Source: Methylotenera_A sp046594885
Lineage (GTDB): Bacteria > Pseudomonadota > Gammaproteobacteria > Burkholderiales > Methylophilaceae
Assembly: GCA_046594885.1 (NCBI GenBank)
Contig: JBKJRD010000067.1
Span: forward strand, 1 to 28,283
Reading direction: 5' to 3'
Length of the DNA stretch: 28,283 nt
Shown here one piece after another: positions 26,308-28,283 of the stretch (the first letter of the stretch is position 1; each line of letters begins with the position of its first letter). Both the position numbers and the translations under genes were made by a program. Below the pieces are notes generated by a model. It saw only the letters and a list, made by a program, of their open reading frames with translations. It searched no databases and was not told the origin of the DNA.

Positions 26308-27039
26308 TTAAGTTATGCTTGCTGCTCCTTGCAAAATCGGCAACAGCCGGTCAAACTCTGTTTTAACCACTTGATAACACTCGCAACTGCGTACTTCTAA
26401 TTTAGGTCGGTCTAACACCGTAATATGGCCGCGCTTGTAATTAATAATACCCTCACGTTGTAATTTACCAGCCGCTTCTGTCACGCCTTCGCGCCGCACA
26501 CCAAGCATATTGGCAATTAGCTCTTGTGTCATGGATAATTGATCACTCTCCAGCCGATCTAAGCTTAACAGTAACCAACGACACAATTGTTGCTCTACCG
26601 AATGATGCCGATTGCACACCGCCGTTTGTGCCATTTGCGTAATGAGCGCTTGAGTGTAACGCAACAGTAAAAATTGAACTGGGCCGCCACGCGAGAACTC
26701 TTGTTTCAGCAACTCTGCTTTTAAGCGATAGGCATGGCCAGCACTTTGCACAACGGCGCGGCTGGGCGTGGTTTCACCGCCCATAAATAGTGATATACCT
26801 AAAATACCTTCATTACCCACCACGGCAATTTCAGCAGAGGCGCCATTTTCCATCACATACAGCATAGAAATGATTGAAGTGGTTGGAAAGTACACGTGGG
26901 ATAGTTGTCCACCAGATTCGTATAAGACTTTGCCCAAAGGTAGTGCTACATACTCTAAATCTGGCAACAATCTGTCGAATTCCTTGGTTAGAAGAGCACC
27001 TAGGAGATGATTTTGTTTGGGGTTTGGCGCAGTGATCAT
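26308..27039 (-). CDS. Crp/Fnr family transcriptional regulator (second copy)
   Basis: This 243-aa paralogue of the regulator at 22062-22820 has a cyclic-nucleotide-binding-like barrel (about residues 15-115, VYFPTTSIIS and VVGNEGILGISLFMGGE) and a winged helix (about 170-210, TQELIANMLGVRREGVTEAAGKLQ). Fnr-type iron-sulfur cysteines are absent. The C-terminal RSCECYQ (Cys219, Cys221) is common in this subgroup. The signal sensed is unknown. ATG at 27039 is preceded by GGAAATTG, a weak ribosome site; a TTG one codon earlier is also in frame. It is upstream of the PAS-GGDEF-EAL gene on the same strand with a gap of 111 bases, and divergent from a general stress gene. Confidence 0.9.
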   Translation of the reverse strand: MITAPNPKQNHLLGALLTKEFDRLLPDLEYVALPLGKVLYESGGQLSHVYFPTTSIISMLYVMENGASAEIAVVGNEGILGISLFMGGETTPSRAVVQSAGHAYRLKAELLKQEFSRGGPVQFLLLRYTQALITQMAQTAVCNRHHSVEQQLCRWLLLSLDRLESDQLSMTQELIANMLGVRREGVTEAAGKLQREGIINYKRGHITVLDRPKLEVRSCECYQVVKTEFDRLLPILQGAASIT

Positions 27040-27310
27040 CAATTTCCAACCATAAAAACGAATGTATTATTATTGGCTAATTCTAAACAACAATTTACGC
27101 CCTGTATGTTCGTTAAGCAACTTATAACTAACAATTTCTTTTTTAAATTTTGTTAAATAATAGATAACACTTAACTCGGCAGCGCAATGTGAATGGATTC
27201 AAACACAGCAAGAAAAAAATGCTAGTGCAAACTTAGCAAGCGCTTATAGATGGCTATGTTGTCTATCGAACAGATGCAATATTGCAATCCATACACAATG
27301 CTAAAACTCA

Positions 27311-27508
27311 ATGTTTGAAATTACCCAAACCCAAAGAATGACAGGAAATTTGCATGTCTGGTCACTTTGGCCTGATGGTTTTAATGACCACGCAATGACA
27401 ATTGCAAATGCGAGTTTTCACGCCATTACGTATGTAAAGGAGCGATTTATTAGCAGTTTTGCACAATCAATCATCAGCAATTTTAATCAAGCAAGGATAT
27501 TGAAATGA
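27311..27508 (+). CDS. Possible small protein overlapping the stress gene start
   Basis: A 65-codon frame runs from ATG 27311 to TGA 27508 and overlaps the next gene start in an ATGA arrangement, which would allow coupled translation. No family is recognised. The translation starts MFEITQTQRMTGNLHVW and is mildly hydrophobic in the middle. No ribosome site precedes the ATG, and the frame may be chance in a 465-base gap. The rest of this gap (27040-27310) shows a 12-base palindrome TGCAATATTGCA (27275-27286) and no other gene. Confidence 0.25.
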   Translation: MFEITQTQRMTGNLHVWSLWPDGFNDHAMTIANASFHAITYVKERFISSFAQSIISNFNQARILK

Positions 27509-28002
27509 ATATTAAACCCCAAAAATCGGGCGAATTAACCAAAGTTGGCGAACTGATTGAAGACATGTCTATTGCCATGTTAACCATATTTGATGAAGCT
27601 GAAGGCATGTTGAAGAGCCGGCCGATGACTCCAGTAGAAATGTGTGAGCAGGGCGCAATTTGGTTTTTAACAGACTCAAACTCAGGCAAGGTCAAGCATT
27701 TAGAAGTGATGAATTTGGCATTTTCAAATGAATCAGAAAGCACCTATATTTCAATATCTGGACATGGCGAAATCGTCGATGACCGTGACCGAATTGAAAG
27801 CTTGTGGACAATTTTTGCGCGCCCATGGTTTCCAGAAGGCGTGGAATCGAGTAACTTGACCTTGCTTAAATTTATGCCGCACGCAGCTGAGTTTTGGGAT
27901 GGACCCAACAGCAAAATGGTGCGCATGTTTGCGATGGCAGCTTCCATTGCAGCCGCCAAGCCAATTGGAATGGGCGAACATGGTAATTTGAATGTGTCTT
28001 AA
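27505..28002 (+). CDS. Pyridoxamine 5'-phosphate oxidase-like general stress protein
   Basis: The 165-aa protein fits the general stress FMN-binding split-barrel group within the pyridoxamine 5'-phosphate oxidase superfamily. Typical stretches are IEDMSIAMLTIFDEAEGMLKSRPM near the N-terminus (positions about 27556-27627), AIWFLTDSNSGKV, YISISGHGEIVDDRDRIESLW and LLKFMPHAAEFWDG. These proteins usually bind flavin rather than act in vitamin B6 synthesis; the substrate is unknown. ATG at 27505 has AAGGA (27493-27497) 7 bases upstream. It is divergent from the second Crp/Fnr gene. About 160 bases without a visible gene follow before the shared hairpin at 28161. Confidence 0.85.
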   Translation: MNIKPQKSGELTKVGELIEDMSIAMLTIFDEAEGMLKSRPMTPVEMCEQGAIWFLTDSNSGKVKHLEVMNLAFSNESESTYISISGHGEIVDDRDRIESLWTIFARPWFPEGVESSNLTLLKFMPHAAEFWDGPNSKMVRMFAMAASIAAAKPIGMGEHGNLNVS

Positions 28003-28160
28003 TCTATACTTAACCACAATTTAAGCCGCATTTTTGGTGCTGAGCTGTGAAGATGGCAGTGAAAAATGGCAGGCTAATCAGTTAATAGTTTTTTAGCACT
28101 TTATAAGCCTTTTTTAACCGAAATGCCAATGCACCAAACAGCAGTCTAGTTCTGAAATCA

Positions 28161-28190
28161 AAAAAGCCCCGCATTTCTGCAGGGCTTTTT
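28161..28190. terminator. Terminator between the stress gene and tRNA-Asn
   Basis: AAAAAGCCC (28161-28169) pairs perfectly with GGGCTTTTT (28182-28190), with a further inner stem GCA/TGC. The T-tract on the minus strand suits the tRNA-Asn transcript, and the T-run on the plus strand could also stop transcription of the stress gene. Confidence 0.88.
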
Positions 28191-28198
28191 TAATTGTT

Positions 28199-28274
28199 TG
28201 GCTCCTCGACCTGGGCTCGAACCAGGGACACACGGATTAACAGTCCGTTGCTCTACCGACTGAGCTATCGAGGA
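28199..28274 (-). tRNA. tRNA-Asn (anticodon GTT)
   Basis: The minus strand folds as a complete 76-base tRNA. The acceptor TCCTCGA pairs TCGAGGA, the D arm is GCTC/GAGC, the anticodon stem ACGGA/TCCGT frames loop CTGTTAA with anticodon GTT (28241-28239), the T arm is CCTGG-TTCGAGC-CCAGG, and the discriminator G is followed by an encoded CCA. A terminator follows immediately downstream. Confidence 0.98.
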
Positions 28275-28283
28275 ATCGGTTAC

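Noticed and set aside
27190..27201. TGAAT-GG-ATTCA dyad with nearby TGTG and CACA, considered as a CRP-type site for the second regulator
   Set aside because: The outer TGTG/CACA arms are not symmetrical about the dyad and the spacing differs from the TGTGN-N6-NCACA form.
1..28283. CRISPR array, prophage, insertion sequence or integrated element
   Set aside because: No regularly spaced direct repeats, transposase, integrase or duplicated target sites were found; both tRNA genes seen are ordinary and no attachment-site duplication is visible inside the window.

Overview
The window looks like chromosome from a low-to-mid GC betaproteobacterium. Methylophilaceae (Methylotenera or Methylophilus type) is my best guess, from gene content and protein style (an IF-1 with a short basic C-terminal extension, a membrane-bound malate:quinone oxidoreductase, an MdtABC-type pump paired with a NodT-type lipoprotein). 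No marker gene in the window proves the genus. I see no phage, transposase, integrase or CRISPR array.

Layout. Positions 1-19 are the 5' end of a minus-strand tRNA-Leu cut by the window edge. An RNA-handling pair follows, rnr (TTG start) and rlmB (+). mqo and infA are on the minus strand, and infA is divergent from a cold-shock gene (+) with a long structured leader. A DUF502 membrane protein stands alone. From about 6.87 to 15.86 kb lies a complete tripartite RND efflux operon: periplasmic adaptor, two MdtB/MdtC-like pump subunits and an outer-membrane lipoprotein channel. It converges, across a bidirectional terminator, on a periplasmic-sensor GGDEF-EAL protein (-). Upstream of that is a YbaL/Kef-type cation:proton antiporter (-).

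From about 20.2 kb the region becomes regulatory and stress-related. It holds an unusual membrane-anchored protein with a degenerate class III cyclase-like domain and a repetitive Lys/Pro-rich tail, a Crp/Fnr-type regulator (-) divergent from a superoxide dismutase (+), a CsbD-like stress protein (+), a cytosolic PAS-GGDEF-EAL protein (-), a second Crp/Fnr-type regulator (-), and a pyridoxamine-oxidase-like general stress protein (+). A terminator and a complete minus-strand tRNA-Asn(GTT) close the window.

How the parts may work together (inference). Both GGDEF-EAL proteins keep the GGDEF signature, the RxxD inhibitory site and the full EAL catalytic set, so both could make and degrade c-di-GMP, one reading periplasmic ligands and one reading PAS signals. 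The two Crp/Fnr paralogues lie beside oxidative and general stress genes. The 311-bp gap between the first one and the superoxide dismutase holds a TGTGC-N6-GCACA palindrome that resembles a CRP-family operator. The most unusual items are the cyclase-like protein, that palindrome, the His-for-Gln superoxide dismutase with an N-terminal extension, and a recurring inverted repeat with an ACTTAA core at gene ends.
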